Below are positions 18,618 through 27,940 of a stretch of DNA of 64,000 nucleotides, piece after piece. The notes beneath the pieces are model-generated. The model did not search any database, was not told where the DNA came from, and saw nothing but the letters and a program-made list of their open reading frames with translations. The stretch is from the NCBI GenBank assembly GCA_036495715.1, contig DASXML010000065.1:44071-108070 (forward strand). Direction: 5' to 3'. The number at the start of each line of letters is the position of its first letter. Within the stretch, counting starts at the first letter, position 1. This DNA is from Scandinavium sp036495715. Lineage in GTDB: Bacteria > Pseudomonadota > Gammaproteobacteria > Enterobacterales > Enterobacteriaceae. A program made the translations under genes and the position numbers.

Positions 18618-19895
18618 ATGGCGTGGAATCAGCCCGGTAATAACGGACAAGACCGCGACCCGTGGGGAAGCAGCAATAATCAAGGCGGCAACTCTGGGGG
18701 AAATGGAAACAAAGGTGGTCGCGATCAGGGGCCTCCCGATCTGGATGATATCTTCCGCAAACTGAGTAAAAAGCTCGGTGGCCTGGGTGGCGGTAAAGGT
18801 GGTTCAGGCGGTGGCAACAGTTCTTCTCAAGGACCTCGTGCGCCAATGGGCGGACGCATCGTCGGCATCGCTGCCGCAGCGGTCGTTATCATTTGGGCGG
18901 CGAGCGGGTTCTATACCATTAAGGAAGCGGAACGCGGTGTTGTGACGCGCTTTGGTAAATTCAGCCATTTGGTTGAACCTGGCCTTAACTGGAAGCCAAC
19001 GTTCGTTGATGAAGTTACGCCGGTGAACGTGGAAGCGGTTCGCGAACTTGCGGCTTCCGGCGTGATGTTGACGTCTGATGAAAACGTCGTGCGCGTTGAA
19101 ATGAACGTGCAGTACCGCATCACCGATCCGCAGAAATACCTGTTCAGCGTCACCAGCCCGGATGACAGCCTGCGTCAGGCCACCGACAGCGCCCTGCGTG
19201 GTGTTATCGGCAAGTACTCTATGGATCGCATTCTGACCGAAGGTCGTACCGTTATTCGTAGCGATACCCAGCGTGAGCTGGAAGAGACCATCAAGCCGTA
19301 CAACATGGGTATCACTCTGCTGGACGTCAACTTCCAGACGGCTCGTCCGCCGGAAGAAGTGAAGGCCGCGTTTGATGATGCCATTGCCGCACGTGAAAAC
19401 GAGCAGCAGTACATTCGTGAAGCGGAAGCGTACACCAACGAAGTTCAGCCACGTGCGAATGGTCAGGCGCAGCGTATTCTCGAAGAAGCGCGTGCATACA
19501 AAACCCAGACTGTCCTTGAAGCACAGGGTGAAGTGGCGCGTTTCGCCAAGCTTCTGCCTGAATATAAGGCGGCTCCGGAAATTACCCGTGAGCGTCTGTA
19601 TATCGAGACGATGGAGAAAGTGCTGAGCCATACCCGTAAAGTGCTGGTCAACGATAAAGGGGGCAACCTGATGGTTCTGCCGCTCGACCAGATGCTGAAA
19701 GGTGGCAGTGCCGCGCCTGCAAAAAAGAGTGACAGCAGTGGCGCCGATAGCCTGTTGCGCCTGCCTCCTGCGTCCAGCTCAAGCAGCAGCGCCGGTAGCA
19801 ATAGCAGCAGCGCACCGTCTTCAACCGATGACAATATCATGGACCAACGCCGTGCTAACGCGCAGCGTAACGACTACCAGCGTCAGGGGGAATAA
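18618..19895 (+). CDS. hflK: FtsH protease modulator HflK
   Basis: Membrane-anchored SPFH/band-7 protein that forms the HflKC cage around the FtsH protease. The 425 residues (E. coli 419) begin with a Gly/Asn-rich cytoplasmic segment. A single membrane span follows at about 79-98 (IVGIAAAAVVIIWAASGF), then the SPFH domain beginning TIKEAERGVVTRFGKF and a helical region with AREN and QAQRILEEA. The tail is Ser-rich. hflC starts 2 bases after the stop. Confidence 0.97.
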   Translation: MAWNQPGNNGQDRDPWGSSNNQGGNSGGNGNKGGRDQGPPDLDDIFRKLSKKLGGLGGGKGGSGGGNSSSQGPRAPMGGRIVGIAAAAVVIIWAASGFYTIKEAERGVVTRFGKFSHLVEPGLNWKPTFVDEVTPVNVEAVRELAASGVMLTSDENVVRVEMNVQYRITDPQKYLFSVTSPDDSLRQATDSALRGVIGKYSMDRILTEGRTVIRSDTQRELEETIKPYNMGITLLDVNFQTARPPEEVKAAFDDAIAARENEQQYIREAEAYTNEVQPRANGQAQRILEEARAYKTQTVLEAQGEVARFAKLLPEYKAAPEITRERLYIETMEKVLSHTRKVLVNDKGGNLMVLPLDQMLKGGSAAPAKKSDSSGADSLLRLPPASSSSSSAGSNSSSAPSSTDDNIMDQRRANAQRNDYQRQGE

Positions 19896-19897
19896 CG

Positions 19898-20902
19898 ATG
19901 CGTAAGTCAGTAATTGCGATAATTATCATCGTGCTGGTGGGCCTCTACACGTCACTATTTGTGGTGAAAGAGGGCGAGCGCGGTATTACGCTGCGATTTG
20001 GTAAAGTCGTTCGTGACGATGAAAATAAACCGCTGGTGTATGCGCCAGGTCTGCACTTCAAAGTGCCGTTTATTGAATCGGTTAAAACGCTGGATGCGCG
20101 CATTCAGACCATGGACAACCAGGCCGATCGCTTCGTCACCAAAGAGAAGAAAGACCTGATCGTTGATTCCTATATCAAGTGGCGTATCAGTGATTTCAGC
20201 CGTTACTATCTGGCAACGGGCGGCGGTGACGTCTCTCAGGCCGAAGTGCTGCTGAAACGTAAGTTCTCTGACCGTTTGCGTTCTGAAATTGGTCGTCTGG
20301 ATGTGAAAGACATCGTGACCGATTCCCGTGGTCGTCTGACTATCGAAGTGCGCGATGCCCTGAACTCCGGTTCTTCCGGTGCGGATGACGAAGTGGCAAC
20401 GCCAGCAGCAGACAGCGCTATCGCTGAAGCGGCTGAACGCGTCGCGGCGGAAACCAACGGTAAAGTGCCTGTTATCAACACCAACAGCATGGCGGCGTTA
20501 GGGATTGAAGTGGTTGATGTTCGCATCAAGCAGATCAATCTCCCGGCTGAAGTGTCCGAAGCGATTTACAACCGTATGCGCGCTGAGCGTGAAGCGGTTG
20601 CCCGTCGCCACCGTTCACAGGGTCAGGAAGAAGCTGAGAAATTACGTGCTACCGCAGACTATGAAGTGACCAAAACGCTGGCAGAGTCAGAGCGTCAGGG
20701 TCGTATCATGCGCGGTGAAGGTGATGCAGAAGCGGCGAAACTGTTTGCTGACGCATTCAGCCAGGATCCGGATTTCTATGCCTTCATCCGTAGCCTGCGT
20801 GCCTATGAGAACAGCTTCCAGAGCAATCAGGATGTGATGGTGCTCAGCCCGGACAGCGATTTCTTCCGCTACATGAAGACGCCGAACAGCACGACGCGCT
20901 AA
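19898..20902 (+). CDS. hflC: FtsH protease modulator HflC
   Basis: Partner of HflK in the periplasmic-side SPFH complex that restrains FtsH, affecting LpxC and lambda CII turnover in E. coli. The 334 residues have an N-terminal membrane anchor (about 4-21) and the SPFH start VVKEGERGITLRFGKV. A long helix rich in Glu and Ala is followed by a conserved C-terminus. It starts two bases after hflK and is followed by a strong terminator. Confidence 0.97.
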   Translation: MRKSVIAIIIIVLVGLYTSLFVVKEGERGITLRFGKVVRDDENKPLVYAPGLHFKVPFIESVKTLDARIQTMDNQADRFVTKEKKDLIVDSYIKWRISDFSRYYLATGGGDVSQAEVLLKRKFSDRLRSEIGRLDVKDIVTDSRGRLTIEVRDALNSGSSGADDEVATPAADSAIAEAAERVAAETNGKVPVINTNSMAALGIEVVDVRIKQINLPAEVSEAIYNRMRAEREAVARRHRSQGQEEAEKLRATADYEVTKTLAESERQGRIMRGEGDAEAAKLFADAFSQDPDFYAFIRSLRAYENSFQSNQDVMVLSPDSDFFRYMKTPNSTTR

Positions 20903-20926
20903 ACTAGCCGGCAGTCTCTTTACTGA

Positions 20927-20955
20927 AAAACCACCGCATCGGCGGTGGTTTTCTT
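20927..20955 (+). terminator. Intrinsic terminator of the hfl operon
   Basis: AAAACCACCG pairs with CGGTGGTTTT around a short CATCGG loop region and is followed by TTTTCTTTT. It ends the nnr-to-hflC transcription unit ahead of yjeT. Confidence 0.9.
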
Positions 20956-20970
20956 TTATCAGGATAAATC

Positions 20971-21168
20971 ATGAACTCAACAATTTGGCTCGCGCTTGCG
21001 CTGGTGTTGGTCCTTGAAGGGCTTGGGCCGATGCTCTATCCGCAGGCGTGGCGCAAAATGGTGGCCGCACTTTCGCAGTTACCGGATCATATTTTACGTC
21101 GTTTTGGCGGCGGTCTTGTGGTGGCGGGCGTAGTTATCTACTACATGTTGACGAAAACGATGGGTTGA
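20971..21168 (+). CDS. yjeT: Small inner-membrane protein YjeT (DUF2065)
   Basis: The 65-residue protein has two predicted membrane spans: residues about 4-20 (IWLALALVLVLEGLGPMLY) and about 45-62 (GGLVVAGVVIYYMLT). They are separated by a short basic stretch (PQAWRKM). It is the DUF2065 family protein found between hflC and purA in enterics, and its function is unknown. The ATG follows AGGATAAATC. Confidence 0.93.
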   Translation: MNSTIWLALALVLVLEGLGPMLYPQAWRKMVAALSQLPDHILRRFGGGLVVAGVVIYYMLTKTMG

Positions 21169-21270
21169 AGAGGGCTTGGCCTGACTTGCCAGATTTTGCC
21201 TGGAAAAAGTGCTGTATCTCTGAAAAAGCGATGGTAGAATCCTTTTTTAAGCAAACGGTGATTTTGAAAA

Positions 21271-22569
21271 ATGGGTAACAACGTCGTCGTACTGGGCACC
21301 CAATGGGGTGACGAAGGTAAAGGGAAGATCGTCGATCTCCTGACTGAACGGGCTAAATATGTTGTACGCTACCAGGGCGGTCACAACGCAGGCCATACTC
21401 TCGTAATCAACGGTGAAAAAACCGTCCTCCATCTTATTCCATCAGGTATTCTTCGCGACAATGTGACCAGCATCATCGGTAACGGTGTTGTGCTGTCTCC
21501 TGCTGCGCTGATGAAAGAGATGAAAGAACTGGAAGACCGTGGTATCCCGGTTCGCGAACGTCTGCTGCTCTCTGAAGCATGCCCGCTGATCCTTGATTAT
21601 CATGTTGCGCTGGACGTGGCGCGTGAAAAAGCGCGCGGTGCCAAAGCTATCGGTACTACCGGTCGTGGTATCGGTCCTGCTTATGAAGACAAAGTGGCCC
21701 GTCGTGGCCTGCGCGTTGGCGACCTGTTCGACAAAGCGACCTTCGCCGACAAACTGAAAGAAGTGATGGAATATCACAACTTCCAGCTGGTGAACTTCTA
21801 CAAAGTGGAAGCGGTTGATTTCCAGAAAGTGCTGGATGATGTCATGGCTGTTGCTGACATCCTCACCGCGATGGTTGTCGACGTTTCTGATCTGCTGGAT
21901 CAAGCGCGTAAGCGTGGTGATTTCGTAATGTTTGAAGGTGCTCAGGGTACGTTGCTGGACATCGACCACGGTACCTATCCGTACGTGACCTCTTCCAACA
22001 CCACCGCTGGTGGCGTGGCGACGGGTTCTGGCCTGGGTCCACGTTATGTTGATTACGTACTGGGCATCATCAAAGCCTACTCTACCCGTGTCGGTGCAGG
22101 TCCGTTCCCAACTGAACTGTTCGACGAAACCGGCGAGTTCCTCTGCAAACAGGGTAACGAGTTTGGCGCGACCACCGGTCGTCGTCGTCGTTGTGGTTGG
22201 CTGGATGCGGTTGCCGTGCGCCGTGCCGTACAGATCAACTCCCTCTCTGGCTTCTGCCTGACCAAACTGGACGTTCTGGATGGTCTGAAAGAAGTGAAAA
22301 TCTGCGTAGGCTATCGTATGCCTGATGGCCGTGAAGTGACCACCACGCCGCTGGCAGCAGATGACTGGGAAGGTATCGAGCCGATTTATGAGTCCATGCC
22401 GGGCTGGTCTGAGACCACCTTTGGTGTGAAAGCGCGCAGCGGCTTGCCGCAGGCGGCGCTGGACTACGTTAAACGTATCGAAGAACTGACCGGTGTGCCG
22501 ATTGATATTATCTCAACCGGCCCAGACCGTACCGAAACCATGATCCTGCGCGACCCGTTCGACGCATAA
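21271..22569 (+). CDS. purA: Adenylosuccinate synthetase
   Basis: Catalyses GTP-dependent condensation of IMP and aspartate to adenylosuccinate, the committed step to AMP. The 432 residues carry the GTP-site loop GDEGKGK near residues 13-19, GHNAGHT with catalytic His near 42, the IMP-site TTGRGIGPAYEDK, and TSSNTTAGG. Length and sequence fit E. coli PurA. A TAGAAT -10-like box lies about 35 bases upstream. A GCAAAC half-site in the leader could be part of a PurR operator but is too weak to call. Confidence 0.98.
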   Translation: MGNNVVVLGTQWGDEGKGKIVDLLTERAKYVVRYQGGHNAGHTLVINGEKTVLHLIPSGILRDNVTSIIGNGVVLSPAALMKEMKELEDRGIPVRERLLLSEACPLILDYHVALDVAREKARGAKAIGTTGRGIGPAYEDKVARRGLRVGDLFDKATFADKLKEVMEYHNFQLVNFYKVEAVDFQKVLDDVMAVADILTAMVVDVSDLLDQARKRGDFVMFEGAQGTLLDIDHGTYPYVTSSNTTAGGVATGSGLGPRYVDYVLGIIKAYSTRVGAGPFPTELFDETGEFLCKQGNEFGATTGRRRRCGWLDAVAVRRAVQINSLSGFCLTKLDVLDGLKEVKICVGYRMPDGREVTTTPLAADDWEGIEPIYESMPGWSETTFGVKARSGLPQAALDYVKRIEELTGVPIDIISTGPDRTETMILRDPFDA

Positions 22570-22576
22570 TCATGCC

Positions 22577-22604
22577 AGGGGCGCAATTCTTGCGCCCCTT
22601 TGTT
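22577..22604 (+). terminator. Intrinsic terminator after purA
   Basis: AGGGGCGCAA pairs with TTGCGCCCCT around a TTC loop and is followed by TTGTT. It lies 8 bases after the purA stop. Confidence 0.85.
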
Positions 22605-22672
22605 CCCGCTTTCCACCTTCCCCTGCTTAAATTAATTAACCGCTATTTAGCTGGCTGGTTTATCATCAATGT

Positions 22673-22792
22673 AAATACGCGTCATCATTCAAGCTGCCTC
22701 TTTGTTGGCTGCGCCCGGTCACTGACTTGTGTAAGCTCCCAGGCGTTCGCTCAGTTGCCGCCGCGATGCAACCTGAATGATTTAACGTATTT
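22673..22792. repeat. ERIC (IRU) element upstream of nsrR, minus orientation
   Basis: A 120-base element bounded by AAATACG and CGTATTT. It carries the reverse form of the ERIC core, GTCACTGACTTGTGTAAGCT followed by CCCAGGCGTTCGCTCAGTTG. It ends 30 bases before the nsrR start codon, so it occupies the nsrR promoter or leader. It is more diverged from consensus than the copy at 18466. Confidence 0.85.
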
Positions 22793-22822
22793 CTATACTT
22801 TTTTCCCTGCTTTGAGGTTGAT

Positions 22823-23248
22823 GTGCAGTTAACGAGTTTCACAGATTACGGATTGCGTGCGCTAATCTATATGGCATCGTTGCCGGACGGTCGAATGACC
22901 AGTATCTCTGAGGTGACAGAGGTGTATGGCGTATCCCGTAATCATATGGTTAAAATTATCAACCAGTTAAGCCGTGCAGGTTTCGTTGACGCCGTGCGCG
23001 GTAAAAACGGGGGTATTCGCTTGGGCAAACCGGCAAAGGACATTTGCGTTGGCGATGTGGTGCGTGAATTAGAACCCTTAACGCTGGTGAACTGCAGCAG
23101 CGAGTTTTGCCACATTACGCCAGCCTGCCGTTTGAAACAGGCGCTTTCTAAGGCCGTGAACAGTTTTCTCAAGGAGCTGGATAACTACACGCTGGCCGAT
23201 TTGGTTGAAGAGAATCAACCGCTTTTTAAATTATTGCTGGTGGAGTGA
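22823..23248 (+). CDS. nsrR: Nitric-oxide-sensing Rrf2-family repressor NsrR
   Basis: Iron-sulfur transcription factor that represses NO-detoxification genes (ytfE, hmp, hcp in E. coli) until NO damages its cluster. The 141 residues have an N-terminal winged helix (EVTEVYGVSRNHMVKIINQL). The three cluster cysteines sit in NCSSEFCHITPACRLKQ (about residues 91, 96 and 102). The start is GTG at 22823, as in E. coli. rnr follows 38 bases after the stop and is probably co-transcribed. A target operator is seen ahead of ytfE at 45332. Confidence 0.97.
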   Translation: MQLTSFTDYGLRALIYMASLPDGRMTSISEVTEVYGVSRNHMVKIINQLSRAGFVDAVRGKNGGIRLGKPAKDICVGDVVRELEPLTLVNCSSEFCHITPACRLKQALSKAVNSFLKELDNYTLADLVEENQPLFKLLLVE

Positions 23249-23286
23249 CCTATCACTTCACCGGAGCTGACAACGGAGGAACCGCT

Positions 23287-25743
23287 ATGTCACACGATCC
23301 TTTCAAAGAACGCGAAGCTGAAAAATACGCGAACCCGATCCCTAGCCGGGAATTCATCCTCGAATTCATTACTAAACGCGAAAAACCCGTTAGCCGAGAT
23401 GAGCTGGCGAATGAGCTGAATATCGAAGGTGAAGAACAGCAGGAAGCCCTGCGTCGTCGCCTGCGCGCCATGGAGCGCGACGGGCAACTCGTTTTCACTC
23501 GCCGTCAGTGCTATGCGCTGCCGGAACGTCTTGATCTGCTGAAAGGCAAAGTCATTGGCCATCGCGATGGCTTTGGCTTCCTGCGCGTCGAAGGACGCAA
23601 AGACGATCTCTATCTCTCATCCGAACAGATGAAAATGTGTATGCACGGCGATTTGGTGCTGGCACAACCGCTGGGAGCCGATCGTAAAGGCCGCCGCGAA
23701 GCGCGTATCGTACGCGTCCTGGAACCAAGAACCGGGCAGATCGTTGGCCGTTACTTTACCGATGCGGGCATCGGTTTTGTCGTGCCGGACGACAGCCGTC
23801 TGAGTTTTGATATTCTCATCCCGCCGGAAGAACTGATGGGCGCGATGATGGGCTTTGTGGTGGTCGTTGAGCTGACTCAGCGTCCGACGCGCCGCACCAA
23901 AGCCATTGGTAAAATCGTGGAAGTGCTGGGCGATAACATGGGCACCGGCATGGCCGTGGACATGGCGTTGCGCACCCATGACATCCCGCACGTCTGGCCG
24001 CCAGAAGTCGAAAAACAGATAGCCAGCCTGAAAGAACAGGTGCCGGAAGAAGCGAAAATCGGCCGTGTGGATCTGCGTGATTTACCACTGGTGACCATCG
24101 ACGGAGAAGACGCCCGCGACTTTGATGACGCCGTATTCTGTGAGAAGAAACGCGGCGGCGGCTGGCGTCTGTGGGTGGCTATCGCTGACGTCAGTTATTA
24201 CGTGCGTCCACCGACCCCGCTGGATACCGAAGCCCGCAACCGCGGCACGTCGGTTTACTTCCCGTCGCAGGTGGTCCCAATGCTGCCGGAAGTGCTGTCC
24301 AACGGTCTGTGCTCTCTGAACCCGCAGGTCGACAGACTCTGTATGGTCTGTGAAATGACCATCTCGGCTAAAGGCCGCCTGACAAGCTATACGTTCTACG
24401 AAGCGGTAATGAGCTCTCATGCGCGTCTGACCTACAACAAGGTCTGGCATATCCTGCAAGGCGATCAGGAGCTACGTGAGCAGTACGCGCCGTTGGTGAA
24501 GCATATCGAAGAGCTGCACAACCTCTACAAAGTGCTGGATGTCTCCCGCGCTGAACGTGGTGGGATCTCGTTTGAAAGCGAAGAAGCGAAGTTTATCTTC
24601 AACGCTGAGCGCCGCATTGAGCGCATTGAGCAAACGCAGCGTAACGATGCGCATAAGCTTATCGAAGAGTGCATGATCCTCGCCAATATTTCGGCGGCGC
24701 GCTTTGTCGAGAAAGAGTCGGAGCCTGCGTTGTTCCGTATTCACGATAAGCCGACCGAAGAAGCGATTACCTCTTTCCGTACCGTACTGGCGGAATTAGG
24801 CCTCGAATTACCGGGTGGCGCTAAGCCAGAACCGCGTGATTATGCCGAACTGCTGACCTCCATCGCCGATCGCCCGGATCACGAGATGCTGCAAACCATG
24901 CTACTGCGTTCGATGAAACAGGCGGTCTACGATCCGGAAAACCGTGGACACTTCGGTCTGGCGCTGCAATCTTACGCGCACTTTACTTCGCCGATTCGTC
25001 GTTATCCGGATTTGTCGCTGCACCGCGCCATCAAATATTTGCTGGCGAAAGATGAGGGCCACACAGGCAATTCAACGGATACCGGCGGCTGGCATTACAG
25101 CATGGAAGAGATGCTGCAACTGGGTCAGCACTGTTCGTTGACCGAACGCCGCGCCGATGAAGCGACTCGTGAAGTGTCTGATTGGCTGAAGTGCGATTTC
25201 ATGCAGGATCAGGTGGGCAACGTCTTCCCGGGCGTTATCGCCAGCGTCACCGGCTTCGGCTTCTTCGTACGCCTCAGCGATCTGTTCATCGACGGCCTGG
25301 TTCACGTATCGTCGCTCGACAACGACTACTATCGTTTCGACCAGATCGGTCAGCGTCTGATTGGCGAATCTGGCGGGCAGACATACCGTCTTGGCGACCG
25401 TGTGGAAGTGCGCGTAGAAGCGGTCAACATGGACGAACGTAAGATCGACTTCTCGCTGATTTCCAGCGAGCGTGGCCCGCGTAACGTCGGTAAAACTGCG
25501 CGTGAAAATGCGAAGAAACCGGGCAATGGCAAGTCTGGCAGCAAACGTCGCCAGGCAGGCAAAAAGGTAAACTTTGAGCCGGACAGCGCCTTCCGTGGCG
25601 ATAAAGCCCCAGCCAAACAGAAGCCAAAAGCAGCGAAGAAAGAAGCTGCCAGTAAAAAAGCCAAAAAGCCGTCGGATAAAACGCAGAAAATCGCTGCGGC
25701 CACCAAGGCTAAACGCGCCACGAAGAAAAATGTAGCCGAGTAA
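23287..25743 (+). CDS. rnr: Ribonuclease R
   Basis: Processive 3'-5' exoribonuclease of the RNB family that can degrade structured RNA. It acts in mRNA, rRNA and tmRNA-linked quality control and is cold- and stress-induced in E. coli. Order: N-terminal HTH and cold-shock domains, the RNB catalytic domain with acidic cluster IDGEDARDFDDAVF, the S1 domain (about 640-725), then a Lys-rich tail. The start at 23287 (MSHDPFKE) follows GGAGGAACC and gives 818 residues (E. coli 813). The in-frame ATG 14 codons earlier overlaps nsrR and is not favoured. Confidence 0.97.
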   Translation: MSHDPFKEREAEKYANPIPSREFILEFITKREKPVSRDELANELNIEGEEQQEALRRRLRAMERDGQLVFTRRQCYALPERLDLLKGKVIGHRDGFGFLRVEGRKDDLYLSSEQMKMCMHGDLVLAQPLGADRKGRREARIVRVLEPRTGQIVGRYFTDAGIGFVVPDDSRLSFDILIPPEELMGAMMGFVVVVELTQRPTRRTKAIGKIVEVLGDNMGTGMAVDMALRTHDIPHVWPPEVEKQIASLKEQVPEEAKIGRVDLRDLPLVTIDGEDARDFDDAVFCEKKRGGGWRLWVAIADVSYYVRPPTPLDTEARNRGTSVYFPSQVVPMLPEVLSNGLCSLNPQVDRLCMVCEMTISAKGRLTSYTFYEAVMSSHARLTYNKVWHILQGDQELREQYAPLVKHIEELHNLYKVLDVSRAERGGISFESEEAKFIFNAERRIERIEQTQRNDAHKLIEECMILANISAARFVEKESEPALFRIHDKPTEEAITSFRTVLAELGLELPGGAKPEPRDYAELLTSIADRPDHEMLQTMLLRSMKQAVYDPENRGHFGLALQSYAHFTSPIRRYPDLSLHRAIKYLLAKDEGHTGNSTDTGGWHYSMEEMLQLGQHCSLTERRADEATREVSDWLKCDFMQDQVGNVFPGVIASVTGFGFFVRLSDLFIDGLVHVSSLDNDYYRFDQIGQRLIGESGGQTYRLGDRVEVRVEAVNMDERKIDFSLISSERGPRNVGKTARENAKKPGNGKSGSKRRQAGKKVNFEPDSAFRGDKAPAKQKPKAAKKEAASKKAKKPSDKTQKIAAATKAKRATKKNVAE

Positions 25744-25749
25744 TATCAA

Positions 25750-25793
25750 CCTTCGCTCTTTCTTCTCTTTAAAAAGAGAGGCCGGGGCGAAGG
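25750..25793. terminator. Two-step hairpin between rnr and rlmB
   Basis: An outer stem CCTTCGC/GCGAAGG (25750-25756 with 25787-25793) encloses an inner stem CTCTTT/AAAGAG. No T-run follows, so read-through into rlmB is plausible. Confidence 0.45.
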
Positions 25794-25824
25794 GATTAAC
25801 GATCAACAATTTACGAGTATATTC

Positions 25825-26556
25825 ATGAGTGAAATGATTTACGGCATCCATGCGGTGCAGGCACTGCTGGAGCGCGCCCCCGAGCGTTTTCAGGACGTTT
25901 TTATTCTGAAAGGCCGCGAAGATAAACGTCTGATGCCGCTGATCCATGCGCTGGAAGCTCAGGGCGTGGTGATTCAGGTCGCAAACCGCCAGTTCCTTGA
26001 CGAAAAAAGCGAGGGCGCTGTGCATCAGGGAATTATCGCCCGTGTGAAAGAGGGGCGTAAGTATCAGGAAAACGATCTGCCAGACTTGCTTGCTCAGTTC
26101 GAGAACCCGTTCCTGCTGATCCTTGATGGCGTAACCGATCCGCACAATCTCGGCGCATGCTTGCGTAGCGCCGATGCAGCAGGTGTTCATGCGGTGATTG
26201 TGCCGCGCGATCGTTCTGCGCAGCTCAACGCGACGGCGAAAAAAGTCGCCTGCGGAGCCGCTGAAAACGTGCCGCTGATTTCTGTCACTAATCTGGCGCG
26301 TACCATGCGCCTGTTGCAGGAAGAGAACATCTGGATTGTCGGCACTGCCGGTGAAGCGGACCACACGCTGTATCAGAGCAAAATGACGGGCCGTATGGCG
26401 TTGGTGATGGGTGCGGAAGGGGAAGGGATGCGTCGCCTGACCCGTGAGCACTGCGATGAGCTGATCAGCATACCGATGGCGGGCAGCGTGTCGTCACTGA
26501 ACGTTTCCGTTGCCACTGGTATCTGCTTGTTCGAAGCGGTACGTCAGCGCGGGTAA
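25825..26556 (+). CDS. rlmB: 23S rRNA (guanosine-2'-O-)-methyltransferase RlmB
   Basis: SPOUT-class methyltransferase that modifies G2251 in the peptidyl-transferase region of 23S rRNA. The 243 residues have an N-terminal L30e-like RNA-binding domain (about 1-75). The knotted SpoU domain follows, with LDGVTDPHNLGACLRSADAA, VMGAEGEGMRRLT and the C-terminal SLNVSVATGICLFE. The length matches E. coli. Confidence 0.97.
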   Translation: MSEMIYGIHAVQALLERAPERFQDVFILKGREDKRLMPLIHALEAQGVVIQVANRQFLDEKSEGAVHQGIIARVKEGRKYQENDLPDLLAQFENPFLLILDGVTDPHNLGACLRSADAAGVHAVIVPRDRSAQLNATAKKVACGAAENVPLISVTNLARTMRLLQEENIWIVGTAGEADHTLYQSKMTGRMALVMGAEGEGMRRLTREHCDELISIPMAGSVSSLNVSVATGICLFEAVRQRG

Positions 26557-26562
26557 TATGTT

Positions 26563-26642
26563 GTGCCGGGTGGCGACCTCGCCTTACCCGGCCTACAAAA
26601 GAACGGTTCCGTTGACCTGACAAGCATCGCGGCACCGGGCAA
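26563..26642. repeat. REP/BIME cluster between rlmB and the MHS transporter gene
   Basis: A palindromic REP-type unit (GCCGGGTGGCGACCTCGCCT, then TACCCGGC, 26565-26592) is followed by a second partial unit (GCATCGCGGCACCGGGCAAG, about 26624-26642). It sits between convergent rlmB and the transporter gene. Confidence 0.75.
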
Positions 26643-26647
26643 GAGAG

Positions 26648-27940
26648 TCACTCATCCAAAGACCGCAAATGGTCATCCTTCCTCAGCGTCATCAGCGCGA
26701 CAATACTCACCACAGCCGTTGCCATCACGTAATAAGCTGGAATATCGAGATTTCCCGTCTGCTTAATCAGACCGGTAATAATCAGCCCCGCACAGCCTGA
26801 GAACAACGCGTTCGACAGCGAATACGCCAGCCCCAGCCCGGTATAACGCACTTTGGTAGGGAACATTTCCGACAACATCGCCGGACCCGGCCCTGCCAGC
26901 ATTCCCACTAAACCGCCTGCAATCAGCACCACAATGCCTTTTACCAGCAACGTACTGGATTCTGCCTGCAACATTTTCAGTAGCGGCAGCGCCAGTACCA
27001 GCAACAGAACGGCGGCGATAACCATGACCGTACGACGGCCTATTTTATCGCTGAGGATCCCTGATGGAATAATGGTGATAGCAAAGCCGATGTTAGAAAT
27101 CACTGCAATCAACAGCGCCTGGTTAAACCCGGTATGTAGCGCAGATTGCAGGTAGGAAGGCATGATAACCAGATAGGTATAACCGGCGGCAGACCACACC
27201 ATCAAACGACCAATGCCGATGGCAATGGCTTTAGCTGTGCCGCGGGTGCTGGCCTTGACGGGGGCAGCGTCCTTTTTTTGCTGACGCACGAAGCTCGGCG
27301 TCTCTTCCATGTTCATTCGTAGCCACAGCGCCACGCCACCCATTGGCAGCGCTAAGAAGAACGGTACGCGCCATCCCCAGTCGAGCATTGCTTCCGGACT
27401 CAGCAGGGCAGACATCAGCGCGACTATTCCCGCACCGGCAAGCAGGCCGAGCGCAACGGTGAAAGACTGCCAGGCCCCGTACAAGCCGCGTTTACCGCGT
27501 GGAGCAAATTCAGTCATCAGCGACACGGCACCGCCGTACTCGCCGCCAGCAAACAGACCCTGCAAAATGCGCAACAGGGTAAGCAGCAGCGGGGCCGCGA
27601 CGCCAATCGTGGCGTACACCGGCACGAAGCCAATCGCCGTTGTTGCCAGCGTCATCATTACCAGCACCAAAATCAGCGTGGGTTTGCGTCCGATACGGTC
27701 ACCAAGTCGACCAAAAACCACAGCGCCCAATGGACGAAAGAAAAAGGCTACCGCGAACGCCGCATAGGTGAGGATTAGTCCGGTGAGTGGCGCTTCGCCC
27801 TCCAGCTGGAAGAAGTTTTTGGCGATCACCGTTGCCAGAAAACCGTATACCGCAAATTCATACCACTCGATGAAATTGCCGATGGAACCGGCAATCAGTG
27901 CCCGCTTGTGCGCCCCTGTTGCCACTGATCCTGTTTGCAT
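26648..27940 (-). CDS. MFS transporter, metabolite:H+ symporter (MHS) family
   Basis: Inner-membrane proton symporter of the MHS group (relatives include ProP, ShiA, KgtP); the substrate is not evident. From the chosen start it has 430 residues and about 12 membrane spans. MFS motifs visible are GRLGDRIGRKPTL between spans 2 and 3, the family-typical GGEYGGAVSLMTEFAPRGKR, and GILSDKIGRR in the second half. I chose ATG 27940 (MQTGSVATG), preceded by GGGACT. Upstream in-frame ATGs reach 28000 but encode an unconserved leader. E. coli K-12 has the unrelated yjfIJKLM-yjfC genes at this point, so this is lineage-specific content. Confidence 0.88.
   Translation of the reverse strand: MQTGSVATGAHKRALIAGSIGNFIEWYEFAVYGFLATVIAKNFFQLEGEAPLTGLILTYAAFAVAFFFRPLGAVVFGRLGDRIGRKPTLILVLVMMTLATTAIGFVPVYATIGVAAPLLLTLLRILQGLFAGGEYGGAVSLMTEFAPRGKRGLYGAWQSFTVALGLLAGAGIVALMSALLSPEAMLDWGWRVPFFLALPMGGVALWLRMNMEETPSFVRQQKKDAAPVKASTRGTAKAIAIGIGRLMVWSAAGYTYLVIMPSYLQSALHTGFNQALLIAVISNIGFAITIIPSGILSDKIGRRTVMVIAAVLLLVLALPLLKMLQAESSTLLVKGIVVLIAGGLVGMLAGPGPAMLSEMFPTKVRYTGLGLAYSLSNALFSGCAGLIITGLIKQTGNLDIPAYYVMATAVVSIVALMTLRKDDHLRSLDE

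Noticed and set aside
18804..19631. 275-codon minus-strand open frame opposite hflK
   Set aside because: Shadow of hflK in the complementary frame; composition and lack of family resemblance argue against a gene.
21249..21264. PurR-like AAGCAAACGGTGATT just before purA
   Set aside because: Only the GCAAAC half fits the consensus, so it is not listed as an operator despite purA being PurR-regulated in E. coli.
25072..26451. 459-codon minus-strand open frame across rnr and rlmB
   Set aside because: It is antisense to two well-supported conserved genes, has no recognisable domain, and is His/Arg/Phe-rich as expected for a shadow frame.
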